Below, piece by piece: positions 1 through 8,610 of a stretch of 64,000 bases of DNA. Location: positions 1 to 64,000 of the forward strand of contig NZ_JOFL01000009.1 in assembly GCF_000719265.1 (NCBI RefSeq), written 5' to 3'. The DNA comes from Streptomyces roseoverticillatus (GTDB lineage: Bacteria > Actinomycetota > Actinomycetes > Streptomycetales > Streptomycetaceae). A program made the position numbers and the translations under genes. The notes under the pieces were generated by a model. It made no database searches. It was not told the origin of the DNA and saw nothing but the letters and a program-made list of their open reading frames with translations. Every line of letters begins with the position of its first letter. The first letter of the stretch is position 1.

Positions 1-1
1 G

Positions 2-997
<996 letters not shown>

Positions 998-1011
998 CGA
1001 AAGGAGCCCCG

Positions 1012-1230
1012 GTGACCACCGAGCTCTTCCTGCGCGTCGAGAAGGGCGAGGCGGGCCCCGAGGAACTGGCCGCCCTGACGGCCGTCCTCCTCGCCCGCAC
1101 CGCCGCCGGCGCCGACCCCGGCGACCTGGCCCGCCACCACCGCGCCGCCGCCCGGTGGGCCCGCCCCGAACGCACCCCGCGCACGCCCGGGCCGCGCAGC
1201 TGGCGCGGCGCACCGCCTTCCGGAAGATGA
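1012..1230 (+). CDS. Acyl-CoA carboxylase epsilon subunit
   Basis: Small accessory subunit that stabilises the alpha-beta carboxylase complex in actinomycetes. The 72-residue product has the conserved opening LRVEKGEAGPEELAALTAVLLAR and a basic, Trp-containing tail (HRAAARWARP..RSW), as in the family. I chose GTG at 1012 because AAAGGAG lies at 1000-1006; an in-frame GTG at 994 overlapping the upstream stop is possible but has no ribosome site of its own. It is almost certainly co-transcribed with the beta subunit. Confidence 0.85.
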   Translation: MTTELFLRVEKGEAGPEELAALTAVLLARTAAGADPGDLARHHRAAARWARPERTPRTPGPRSWRGAPPSGR

Positions 1231-1237
1231 GAGAGAG

Positions 1238-1729
1238 ATGACACTGCAGCAGGACGAACTCGCCGCACTGAGCGACCGCGTTCGCGAACTCGGCGACCGC
1301 GCGGCGGTCAACGAGCTCCTCGACCGCTACATCGTCCTCCTGGACAACCAGGACGAGAACGGCTTCGACGGCTCCTGGCCGTCGGCCGTCTTCACCGACG
1401 ACGTCAGGATGATCTTCCCCGTCGGCGCGTGCGAGGGCCTGTCCGACGTCGCGCGGCTGCACTTCGTGGCCAAGAACCGCTTCGACCGGTCCCTGCACGT
1501 GAGTTCCAACCACATCGTCACCCTGGACGGCGACCGGGCGGACGTGCGCCTGCACGTCCTCGCCACGCACGTGCACCACCCGGGCCCCGAGAACCGGCCG
1601 AACTTCGACATCGGCGGCTACTACGAGGGCGAGGCCGTGCGGACCGCGGCGGGCTGGCGGCTGCGCACCTGGGCCTTCCACCTGGTGTGGAGCACCGGGC
1701 CGGGCCCCGACGGGTGCCCCCTGGGCTGA
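1238..1729 (+). CDS. SnoaL-like / NTF2-fold protein
   Basis: A 163-residue protein of the SnoaL_4 type (nuclear transport factor 2 fold). It shows an N-terminal helix with AVNELLDRYIVLLDNQD, a mid-region VFTDDVRMIFPVG, a His-rich sheet (SSNHIVTLDGDRADVRLHVLATHVHH) and a closing strand GGYYEGEAVRTAAGWRLRTWAF. Members act as polyketide cyclases, hydroxylases or dehydratases, or are uncharacterised; the exact reaction cannot be read from the sequence. It starts 8 bases after the epsilon subunit stop and probably shares its transcript, which suggests a tailoring role in the same pathway. Confidence 0.8.
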   Translation: MTLQQDELAALSDRVRELGDRAAVNELLDRYIVLLDNQDENGFDGSWPSAVFTDDVRMIFPVGACEGLSDVARLHFVAKNRFDRSLHVSSNHIVTLDGDRADVRLHVLATHVHHPGPENRPNFDIGGYYEGEAVRTAAGWRLRTWAFHLVWSTGPGPDGCPLG

Positions 1730-1733
1730 CCGC

Positions 1734-1773
1734 CGCGGCCGGGCCCCGGGAGCGGGTGCGGGCCCCGGCCGCG
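1734..1773. terminator. Bidirectional hairpin between convergent genes
   Basis: Arms at 1734-1747 and 1760-1773 form an almost perfect GC stem (CGCGGCCGGGCCCC against its complement, one bulge). It lies between the ends of the convergent SnoaL-like and SCO6745-like genes. No U-tract follows, as is usual in Streptomyces. Confidence 0.6.
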
Positions 1774-1784
1774 CGGTATTCGCG

Positions 1785-2669
1785 TCAATCCTTGGCGAAG
1801 GTCCCCAGCAGGGCCTCGGGGAACGCGCCGGAGGCCACGGCGACCGCGTTGAGCTCGCCGGCGAGCCTGGTCAGGCGCTCGACACCGGCCGCGCCGAGCC
1901 GCTCGTACGGAGCGCCGTCGAGCCGGTCGGTCTCCTCCTCGAGTCCTTCGCGCAGCCGCACGCCTTCGGCAGTGAGGGCACCGCCGGCGTCCAGGAACCC
2001 CCGCGCACGCAGGCTCTCCTCGGCCGCCGACCAGTCCTCCTCCGTCCAGCCGCGCTTGGACATCACGATCTCCTTGGGCATGCCCTCACTGCTCGCGCAG
2101 TGCGACACCAGCGCCTCGAGACCACCGATCCCGGCGTTCTGCAACGCGATGACGTGGGCGTCGCCCCGGTGTTCCCGCAGGACGGTGGCGGCGTGCCACA
2201 GCGCGAGGTGCGCGGGGCCGGGGACCGGCTGCGCCGCCTGGGCGGCCGACATCGGCCGGCCGGGCCACGTACAGCCTTCCACGGCCCGCAGGGCGAGTTC
2301 CGCGGCCTCCGCCAGCTCCCGGGAGGCGATGACCTCCGCCCCGAGCACCCGGCGCAGGGTGGCGTCGGCCGCCCGCAGGCGCAGTTCGAGCACGGTGGCG
2401 GAGGAGACCGACTCCCACACCGCCGGAATGTGACGGGAGATCACGCGGTGGTGGAAGCCGTAGAAGACGGCCGTGACCGTGGCCGCCGCGACGGAACCGA
2501 GGGGCGCGGCCCGTCCGGCGAGGTAGGCGCCCATCGGGTCGGTGACGCCGCGGGCGGCCAGTTCCGTCCCGAAATCCGGCGAGAAGTAGAAAGTCGAATG
2601 CAGTGAATTAAGCGGTGTTTGGCAGTGTCGCCCGGCAAGCCTCGGCAGTGACGTCGAAATTGTGGTCAT
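1785..2669 (-). CDS. SCO6745-like putative regulator with winged-helix C-terminus
   Basis: A 294-residue protein resembling the actinobacterial 'SCO6745 family'. The N-terminal two thirds is helical (SPDFGTELAARG, VTAVFYGFHHRVISRHIPAVW). The C-terminal third (KRGWTEEDWSAAEESLRARGFLDAGGALTAEGVRLREGLEEETDRL) reads as a small winged-helix unit like those of MarR-type proteins. I start it at the second methionine (MTTISTSL) because the 16 residues before it look non-native. It is divergent from the MFS exporter, so a regulatory role on that gene is plausible but inferred. Confidence 0.7.
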   Translation of the reverse strand: MTTISTSLPRLAGRHCQTPLNSLHSTFYFSPDFGTELAARGVTDPMGAYLAGRAAPLGSVAAATVTAVFYGFHHRVISRHIPAVWESVSSATVLELRLRAADATLRRVLGAEVIASRELAEAAELALRAVEGCTWPGRPMSAAQAAQPVPGPAHLALWHAATVLREHRGDAHVIALQNAGIGGLEALVSHCASSEGMPKEIVMSKRGWTEEDWSAAEESLRARGFLDAGGALTAEGVRLREGLEEETDRLDGAPYERLGAAGVERLTRLAGELNAVAVASGAFPEALLGTFAKD

Positions 2670-2868
2670 GGTGGCCGAGATTAGGCCAGGGCCGGCAGTC
2701 CGGGACAGTGAAAACATTCAGAGAATCGTGAAATGTTCGTCCGGTCCTCGACATATTTTCTCCCGGCGGGATAACGGATGCGGAAGTTCCGAGAATATGG
2801 GGCCCGGAGTCCGCCGGAGCCGTACCACCCCAAGAACCGAGTTCGGACACACAACGTTAGGACCAGCC
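2670..2868. promoter_or_regulatory. Divergent promoter region, regulator / MFS exporter
   Basis: About 200 bases, noticeably AT-richer than the flanking genes, separate the divergent regulator and exporter. It holds a short perfect palindrome CGGAAGTTCCG at 2781-2791 and a CCCGGCGGG dyad near 2763. These are candidate operator half-sites. I see no convincing -10/-35 pair. Confidence 0.4.
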
Positions 2869-2871
2869 GTG

Positions 2872-4131
2872 GTGACCCCCAACAACGATGAATTCCAGGG
2901 AGAACAGCCGATACCGAGGCCCGCTTCCCGCCCGGTGCTGGCGACGCTGCTGGTGGCCAGCATGCTCACCACCATGGCGGGCGCCATCATCGCGCCCTCG
3001 CTGCCCGCCATGGAAAAGCACTTCTCCTCGGTCGACAACGCCGCCTTCCTGGTCCGTATGGTCCTCACCATTCCCGCGTTGATGATCGCCGTCGGCGCTC
3101 CGTTCGTCGGGACGCTCGTCGACCGGGTCGGCCGGAAGCCCGTACTGGCCTGCTCCGTCGGCCTCTTCGGCATCGCCGGCGGCTCGGGCCTGCTGCTGGA
3201 CGACCTGTACGCCATCCTCGCCGGCCGGCTCCTGCTGGGCGTGGCGGTGGCGGGCATCATGACCGCGACCACCACCCTCGTCACCGACTACTACCCGGGC
3301 GAGTCCCGGTCCCGGATCCTGGGCCTGCAGGCGGGCTTCATGGGCTTCGGCGGCGTCGCGTTCCTCTCCCTGGGCGGCGTGCTCGCGGACCTGGACTGGC
3401 GCGGCCCCTTCGCCATCTACCTCGTCGCCCTGCCGCTGACCGTGCTCGTCCTGCGCTACATCACCGAACCGCCCGCCGTGGCCGCCCCGGCCGGTGCCGA
3501 CGGCCGGCCCGCCGGCGCCCGTATGCCCTCGCTGGCCTTCGGCATCTACGCCCTGGTGCTGGCCTCGCAGGTGATGTTCTACACGATCCCCTCCCAGCTG
3601 CCGTTCTACCTGGAGGACATCGGCGGCATCGGAGCCAGCGGCGCCGGCCTGGCCATCGCGCTGATGAGCCTGGCCAACGCACTGGTCGGCCTCAACTTCG
3701 GCCGGATCAACAAGCGGTTCGGCGTCCGGCCGGTCGCGGTGGCCACCTTCACGCTGCTGGCCCTCGGCTTCGCCACCATCGGCGCCTCGTCGCACGTCGC
3801 GCTGGTCCTCGCCGGCCTGGTGCTGGTCGGCGCCGGCATCGGCATGCTGATCCCCAACCTCAACACCTGGCTGGCCTCCCGGACGCCCGCCGCCATCCGC
3901 GGCCGTGTCCTCAGCGGCGTCACCTCCTGCCTGTTCCTCGGGCAGTTCCTCTCGCCGGTCCTCAGCCAGCCCGTGTCCGGCTCCCTGGGCATCGACGGGA
4001 TCTACCTCGCGGCGGCGGGCATCGGCATCGCCGTGGCCGTGGTCCTGCTGCTCAGCCGGGCCGGCCGGCAGGACAGCGCCGGCGCCGCGCCGCAAGCCCC
4101 CGCTCCGCAGGCCGCCGCCGGCCGCCGCTGA
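2872..4131 (+). CDS. MFS transporter (drug/metabolite exporter type)
   Basis: A 12-helix major facilitator, about 419 residues. Helix 1 (VLATLLVASMLTTMAGAIIAPSLPAM) is followed by the cytoplasmic loop 2-3 motif A, GTLVDRVGRKP. The second half has a weaker copy around LNFGRINKRFGVRP. It resembles proton-antiport exporters of the Bcr/CflA-tetracycline class. Two adjacent GTG codons (2869, 2872) follow AGGA at 2859-2862; I use 2872. The tail is Ala/Pro-rich. Next to biosynthetic-looking genes it probably exports the product, but the substrate cannot be deduced. Confidence 0.88.
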   Translation: MTPNNDEFQGEQPIPRPASRPVLATLLVASMLTTMAGAIIAPSLPAMEKHFSSVDNAAFLVRMVLTIPALMIAVGAPFVGTLVDRVGRKPVLACSVGLFGIAGGSGLLLDDLYAILAGRLLLGVAVAGIMTATTTLVTDYYPGESRSRILGLQAGFMGFGGVAFLSLGGVLADLDWRGPFAIYLVALPLTVLVLRYITEPPAVAAPAGADGRPAGARMPSLAFGIYALVLASQVMFYTIPSQLPFYLEDIGGIGASGAGLAIALMSLANALVGLNFGRINKRFGVRPVAVATFTLLALGFATIGASSHVALVLAGLVLVGAGIGMLIPNLNTWLASRTPAAIRGRVLSGVTSCLFLGQFLSPVLSQPVSGSLGIDGIYLAAAGIGIAVAVVLLLSRAGRQDSAGAAPQAPAPQAAAGRR

Positions 4132-4189
4132 CGTGCCGCAGACCCCACACCCGACCGGCTCCGCCCCGACACCCACGAGGAAGACGACC

Positions 4190-4819
4190 ATGCCCGACGC
4201 CCCGCACGCACCACGACGCGTCGACATCGTGCTCGACATCATCTGCGCGCACTCCTACATCGGCTACACGCGGTTCTCCCGGGCCGTCCAGCGCTTCCGC
4301 GAGAGCGGCGGGCAGGCCGAGGTGCACTTCCACCCCTTCCAGCTCGACCCCGACGCCACGGACCGGGGCGAGCCGCTGCTGCAGGCCCTGGAGCGCAAGT
4401 TCGGCGCCGGCGTCTTCCAGGAGACCGCCCGCGTGGCCGCCCACGCCGCGCACGACGGGATCGTCCTCGACTACGAGAACGCCGTCCACACCGGCACCTT
4501 CGAGGCCCACCGCCACATCGCGCTGGCCGCCGGGCAGGGGCTGGCGGAGCAGATGACCGAGCGATTCTTCCGCGCCTACTTCACCGACGGGGTCAACATC
4601 GCGGACCCGGAGACGCTGGAGCGCCTCGCCCGCGAGACCGGCGTGCGCACCGGCGGCGACGTGCCGGACGGCGCCGGCGAGGTGCGGGCCGGCCTGGACC
4701 GCGTGCGGCGCAGCGGTGTCCGCTCCGTGCCGGTCTTCTCCTTCGCCGGCGGCCCGGTGCTCTCCGGCGCCCAGCCGGAGGAGTCCTACCTGTCGGCCCT
4801 CGCAGGGGCCGCGGGCTGA
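4190..4819 (+). CDS. DsbA family / FrnE-like oxidoreductase
   Basis: A 209-residue thioredoxin-fold protein of the DsbA/FrnE type. It has the N-terminal strand VDIVLDIICAHSYIGYTRF, the FHPFQLDPD segment, a helical insert with EAHRHIALAAGQGLAEQMTERFFRAYF, and the cis-Pro region RRSGVRSVPVFSFAGG. FrnE relatives occur in aromatic polyketide clusters, where their role is unclear. The usual CPxC active site reads CAHS, so only one cysteine remains and classic disulfide exchange is unlikely. It sits between the exporter and an FMN reductase in one orientation. Confidence 0.85.
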   Translation: MPDAPHAPRRVDIVLDIICAHSYIGYTRFSRAVQRFRESGGQAEVHFHPFQLDPDATDRGEPLLQALERKFGAGVFQETARVAAHAAHDGIVLDYENAVHTGTFEAHRHIALAAGQGLAEQMTERFFRAYFTDGVNIADPETLERLARETGVRTGGDVPDGAGEVRAGLDRVRRSGVRSVPVFSFAGGPVLSGAQPEESYLSALAGAAG

Positions 4820-4869
4820 CCGCCCGCCGCCCGTCCCACTCATCACTGTCCCTCAGACAAGGAGCACAC

Positions 4870-5454
4870 GTGTCCACCTCCCCCCTGAAGCTCGCCGTCA
4901 TCCTGGCCAGCGTCCGCGAGAACCGCTTCGGCCCGACCGTCGCGAACTGGTTCGTGAAGAAGGCCGAGGCCCACGGCGGCTTCGAGGTCGACCTCGTCGA
5001 CCTGGCCGACCACGAGCTGCCGTACGTGCTCTCGCACCAGCCCTCCGCCGAGGTCACCGAGACCCTGTCGAAGGTGACGCCGCGGCTGGAGCGGGCCGAC
5101 GCCTTCGCCGTGGTCACCCCGGAGTACAACCACAGCTTCCCGGCCTCGCTCAAGAGCCTGATCGACTGGCACTACACGCAGTGGCAGGCCAAGCCGGTCG
5201 GCCTCGTCTCCTACGGCGGCCTCTCCGGCGGCCTGCGCTCCGCCGAGCAGCTGCGCCCGGTCTTCGGTGAGCTGCACGCGGTCCCCGTCCGCGAGCAGAT
5301 CAGCTTCCACACGGCCTGGGAGCAGTTCGACGAGAACGGCCAGCCGAAGGACGAGGCGGGCACGTCCATCGCCGCCAAGACCCAGCTGGACCAGCTCGTC
5401 TGGTGGGCCGAGGCCCTGCGCGAGGCCCGCGCCCGCAAGCCCTACGGCAAGTAG
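4870..5454 (+). CDS. NADPH-dependent FMN reductase family protein
   Basis: A 194-residue flavodoxin-like protein. It has the phosphate-binding start LAVILASVRENRFGPTVANW, the family signature VTPEYNHSFPASLKSLIDW at about residues 80-98, and the SYGGLSGGLRSAEQLRPVF segment. Such enzymes reduce FMN or quinones, often to feed flavin-dependent monooxygenases in polyketide pathways. GTG at 4870 follows AAGGAG. It is 50 bases after the DsbA-like gene and probably in the same operon. Confidence 0.88.
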   Translation: MSTSPLKLAVILASVRENRFGPTVANWFVKKAEAHGGFEVDLVDLADHELPYVLSHQPSAEVTETLSKVTPRLERADAFAVVTPEYNHSFPASLKSLIDWHYTQWQAKPVGLVSYGGLSGGLRSAEQLRPVFGELHAVPVREQISFHTAWEQFDENGQPKDEAGTSIAAKTQLDQLVWWAEALREARARKPYGK

Positions 5455-5626
5455 GCCACCGCCGCTCCGCGGCCCCGGCGAAAGGGGCCGCAGGACGGCA
5501 GCCCTCCGCCGTACCGACCGAACGGACTGAACCCCCGCAGACCGTTCGCCCGCCGGACGCGGCGGCCTCCCCCGGGCCGCCGCGTCCGGCGTTTTCGTCC
5601 CCTGACGCCACCCACCGGAAGCACTC

Positions 5627-5755
5627 ATGGCCACCACCACGGCGAGGAGCACCCGCACCGGCCTGCTGCGCGCCCGCGCCCGCAGAGCCCTCTTCGACGC
5701 CCTCGGCGTTCTCGCCCCGGTCACCCCGCACCGCCCGAAGGAGAACTGCGCATGA
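5627..5755 (+). CDS. Short basic peptide ORF (42 aa)
   Basis: ATG at 5627 with ACCGGAAG just upstream encodes 42 residues: a Thr/Arg-rich start (MATTTARSTRTGLLRARAR), a hydrophobic middle (ALFDALGVLAPVTP) and the tail HRPKENCA ending in Cys-Ala. Its TGA overlaps the ATG of the next short ORF (ATGA at 5752), which argues for real, coupled translation. I do not recognise it. It could be a RiPP-like precursor or a small accessory protein. Confidence 0.45.
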   Translation: MATTTARSTRTGLLRARARRALFDALGVLAPVTPHRPKENCA

Positions 5756-5871
5756 ACGCCCGCCGTACCGACGCCGCACCCGCACCGGAGGAGGCCCGTC
5801 CCCTCCCGTGGCTCGCGGGCGACGACGAGGACCCGGCCCACGAGCCCCACATCGTGCGCGGCCTGGACTGA
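5752..5871 (+). CDS. Short acidic peptide ORF (39 aa)
   Basis: Starts inside the stop of the preceding 42-residue ORF and ends two bases before the GTG of the alpha/beta hydrolase. The ribosome site would be GAAGGAG at 5737-5743. The product is a Pro/Ala N-terminus followed by an acidic segment (LPWLAGDDEDPAHEPHIVRG). The three-gene chain with 4-base overlap and 2-base gap suggests translational coupling with the hydrolase. Function unknown. Confidence 0.45.
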   Translation: MNARRTDAAPAPEEARPLPWLAGDDEDPAHEPHIVRGLD

Positions 5872-5873
5872 CC

Positions 5874-6821
5874 GTGAACCTCACCGACACCGCCCCCGGG
5901 GTCCGCGTCCGCGACATCGTCCTCGACGCCGACGGCATCCCGCTGTCCGGCCTGATCGCCCTGCCCGAGGCGCCCCCGCGCGCCACCGTCGTCGCCGTCC
6001 ACGGCGGCGGCATGCGCGCCGGCTACTTCCACGGCCTCAGCCACTGCGGGCAGTCCCTGCTCAACCTCGCCGCGGGCCTGGGCTACGCCGTCCTGGCCGT
6101 GGACCGGCCCGGCTACGGCATGTCCGTGCCCAACTTCCCCAAGGGCGCCACGCTCTCCGAGCAGTCCCACGTCCTGCACGCCGCCCTCGGCTCGTACGCC
6201 CGCGAGCACGACACCGGCGCCGGCATCTTCCTCATGGCGCACTCCTACGGCGGCAAGCTCGCCCTGCACGCCGCCGCGGACCCGCGCGGCGCCGCCTTCC
6301 TCGGGCTGGACATCTCCGGCATCAGCCACCGCTACGCCGTCGACCCCGCCCGCCTCGACGACTTCCACGGCGTCAAGACCTGGCCCCTGCACTGGGGCCG
6401 CCTGGGCCTCTACCCGCCGGGCACCTTCAGCGCCGCCAAGCCCCTGGTCACCCCGATGCCCCCGCGCGAGGCCCAGGAGGCGCCCCGCTGGGCGCAGGCC
6501 TTCCCCGGCCTGGCCGCCCGCATCCGCGTCCCCGTCCGCTTCACCTTCGCCGAGCACGAGGGCTGGTGGCACCACGACGAGGAGACCATCGCCTCCATGC
6601 GGGCCCACCTGGCCTCGCCGCGGGTCGTCTTCGACCGGCAGCCGAACGCCGGGCACAACATCAGCCTGGGCTGGGCCGCCCGCACCTACCACCTGCGCGC
6701 CCTGGCCTTCGCCGAAGAGTGCCTCCTCGCCCGCGAACTGGCGCCCGCCGGCCGTCCTCCGGCCCGTACGACCGACCCCGGCGGCCTCCCCGGAGCCGCC
6801 CGCATCCCGTCCCCGCGATAG
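5874..6821 (+). CDS. Alpha/beta hydrolase
   Basis: A 315-residue serine hydrolase. Visible elements are the oxyanion loop HGGGMRAGYF, the nucleophile elbow AHSYGG (Ser at about residue 123), a DRPGYGMS strand, the acid-loop region FTFAEHEGWW, and the catalytic His in NAGHNIS near residue 262. Substrate unknown; thioesterase, lactonase or esterase are all possible. GTG at 5874 is chosen because homology begins just after it and it abuts the upstream short ORF. The tail after residue 285 is Pro/Arg-rich and probably disordered. Confidence 0.85.
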   Translation: MNLTDTAPGVRVRDIVLDADGIPLSGLIALPEAPPRATVVAVHGGGMRAGYFHGLSHCGQSLLNLAAGLGYAVLAVDRPGYGMSVPNFPKGATLSEQSHVLHAALGSYAREHDTGAGIFLMAHSYGGKLALHAAADPRGAAFLGLDISGISHRYAVDPARLDDFHGVKTWPLHWGRLGLYPPGTFSAAKPLVTPMPPREAQEAPRWAQAFPGLAARIRVPVRFTFAEHEGWWHHDEETIASMRAHLASPRVVFDRQPNAGHNISLGWAARTYHLRALAFAEECLLARELAPAGRPPARTTDPGGLPGAARIPSPR

Positions 6822-6834
6822 GCAGGTGCACACC

Positions 6835-7458
6835 GTGCAGCCCTTCATCGAGCACGCCCGCTCCCTGCGCCTGCGCATCGACCGCGACGGCCGCCGCGCC
6901 GAGTTCGGCGCCCTGGCCGCGGGCCAGTCGCCCATGGCCCTCTTCGTCACCTGCTCCGACTCCCGCGTCATCCCCTCCCTGATCACCGGCTCCCGCCCCG
7001 GCGACCTGTTCGAACTGCGCACCGCGGGCAATGCCGTCCCCGCCTACAGCCACGTGCGGCCCGGCGGCGACGCGGCCACCATCGAGTACGCCGTCGACGT
7101 GCTGGGCGTGCCCGACATCATCGTCTGCGGCCACTCCCACTGCGGGGCCGTCGGCGCCCGGACCCGCGGCGACGACCTCTCCGCGCTGCCCGCGGTCGAC
7201 CACTGGCTCACCACCCAGCTGCCCGGCGACGCGGGCCACGAGCCCGCGGACGCCGCCCGGCGCAAGGCCGCCGATCCCGGGATGCACGCCGCCGGCCAGC
7301 GCAACGTCCGCGCCCAGCTCGAACGGCTGCACACCTACCCGTGCGTCCGCCGCCGCCTGGGCGAGGGCACGCTGCGGCTGCACGGCTGGTTCTACGGCGT
7401 GGACAGCGGCCTCGTCCTCTCCCTGGACGGCGAACTCGACGCCTTCATGCCGCTGTGA
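6835..7458 (+). CDS. Beta-class carbonic anhydrase
   Basis: Reversible hydration of CO2 to bicarbonate in the cytoplasm. The 207-residue protein has the zinc ligands and dyad of the class: CSDSR at about residues 39-43 (Cys and Asp-Arg) and HSHCG near residue 100 (His and Cys). It also has the RTAGNAV and SxEYAV-like motifs. GTG at 6835 suits the upstream AGGCAGG; GTG at 6826 is the alternative. It follows the hydrolase by a few bases. Bicarbonate supply to the acyl-CoA carboxylase upstream is an attractive inference. A 23-bp tandem repeat begins at its last codons. Confidence 0.92.
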   Translation: MQPFIEHARSLRLRIDRDGRRAEFGALAAGQSPMALFVTCSDSRVIPSLITGSRPGDLFELRTAGNAVPAYSHVRPGGDAATIEYAVDVLGVPDIIVCGHSHCGAVGARTRGDDLSALPAVDHWLTTQLPGDAGHEPADAARRKAADPGMHAAGQRNVRAQLERLHTYPCVRRRLGEGTLRLHGWFYGVDSGLVLSLDGELDAFMPL

Positions 7459-7512
7459 GGCACGGTTTCACGCCGCCGTGAGCCACGGGTTGATGCCGCC
7501 GCGAGGCACGGG
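7444..7512. repeat. 23-bp tandem repeat, three copies, spanning a stop codon
   Basis: Three adjacent 23-bp units at 7444-7466, 7467-7489 and 7490-7512 (pattern TTSAYGCCGCYGYGAGSCAC plus GGK). The first unit contains the last codons and TGA of the carbonic anhydrase gene, so the 3' end of that gene has been copied twice downstream. Confidence 0.75.
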
Positions 7513-7602
7513 CGACCCCCTGTCGGCGCGTTGCTTGATCCCTTACCCTCCGGGGAACGGACGCAGCCGATCCGGTCCTGCCCGACCTGCGAGGAGGCCA
7601 CC

Positions 7603-8610
7603 ATGAGCCGACCAGCGGAGCCCCGCTCCCGGGAGGGGTGCGAGGGGGGACACGAGCGGGGAGGTGTCTTCCCCGCCCGTCACCTCCCGGCCGGCACCGC
7701 CGCCGGCGCCCCGTACGACCTCGACATCCGGCCCGAGAACGCCGGCTGGGACCACTGCTCCCTCAAGGTCGTCACTCTTCCCCCCGGCGGCACCCACACC
7801 TTCCCCACCGGCCCCAGCGAGTGGGTCGTCCTGCCGCTCAGCGGGGGGTGCACGGTCGCCACCGGCGGCCTGTCCTTCGCCCTGCGCGGGCGCGACGGCG
7901 TCTTCGCCTCCACCACCGACTTCGCCTACGTCCCCCGCGACACCACCGCCACCCTCACCTCGGCGGCCGGGGGCCGCTTCGCCCTCGCCGGCGCCCGCTG
8001 CGATCGCGGCCTGCCCGCCCGCTACGTCCCCGCCTCCGCCGTCCCCGTCGAACTGCGCGGCACCGGCACCTGCTCCCGCCAGGTCAACAACTTCGCCGCC
8101 GCGGGCGTCTTCGACTGCGACAAGCTCATCGCCGTAGAGGTCCTCACCCCCGGCGGCAACTGGTCCTCCTACCCGCCCCACAAGCACGACGAGCACCACC
8201 CGGGCGAGGAGTCCGAGCTGGAGGAGATCTACTACTTCGAGATCGCGGACGGGCCCGCCGGCACCCCCGGCCTCGGCTACCAGCGCGTGACCCCCTCGCG
8301 CGACAAGGGGACCGACGTCCTCGCCGAGGTCCGCACGGGCGACGCCGTACTCATCCCCGACGGCTGGCACGGCCCCTCCATCGCCGCGCCCGGCCACGAC
8401 ATGTACTACCTCAACGTCATGGCCGGCCCGGGCGCGGAACGCGAGTGGCTCATCCGCGACCACCCCGACCACGCCTGGATCCGCGGCACCTGGCCCGGGC
8501 AGCCCGTCGACCCCCGGCTGCCGCTCTACGAGAGCCATGAGGGCCACGAGGGCTACGAGGGCCACCAGAGTCAAGAGGGCCACGAGAGCCACGAGGGAGG
8601 CGCCCGATGA
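7603..8610 (+). CDS. iolB: 5-deoxy-glucuronate isomerase
   Basis: Converts 5-deoxy-D-glucuronate to 2-deoxy-5-keto-gluconate in myo-inositol breakdown. The 335-residue bicupin has the metal-binding run PPHKHDEHHPGEESELEEIYYFE, then GDAVLIPDGWHGPSIAAPGHDMYYLNVMAG and the closing DHPDHAWIRGTWPGQPVDPRLPLY, all typical of IolB. ATG at 7603 follows GAGGAGG at 7591-7597. It is longer than usual because of an N-terminal Glu/Gly-rich extension and a C-terminal tail of Glu-Gly-His triplets encoded by a 9-bp repeat. Its stop overlaps the iolD start. Confidence 0.95.
   Translation: MSRPAEPRSREGCEGGHERGGVFPARHLPAGTAAGAPYDLDIRPENAGWDHCSLKVVTLPPGGTHTFPTGPSEWVVLPLSGGCTVATGGLSFALRGRDGVFASTTDFAYVPRDTTATLTSAAGGRFALAGARCDRGLPARYVPASAVPVELRGTGTCSRQVNNFAAAGVFDCDKLIAVEVLTPGGNWSSYPPHKHDEHHPGEESELEEIYYFEIADGPAGTPGLGYQRVTPSRDKGTDVLAEVRTGDAVLIPDGWHGPSIAAPGHDMYYLNVMAGPGAEREWLIRDHPDHAWIRGTWPGQPVDPRLPLYESHEGHEGYEGHQSQEGHESHEGGAR
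8530..8601 (+). repeat. 9-bp degenerate tandem repeat in the iolB tail
   Basis: Eight 9-bp units (GAGRGCCAC-like) encode Glu-Gly/Ser-His triplets (about 24 residues) after the end of the conserved IolB fold. The unit is a multiple of three, so copy-number change would keep the frame. Confidence 0.8.
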
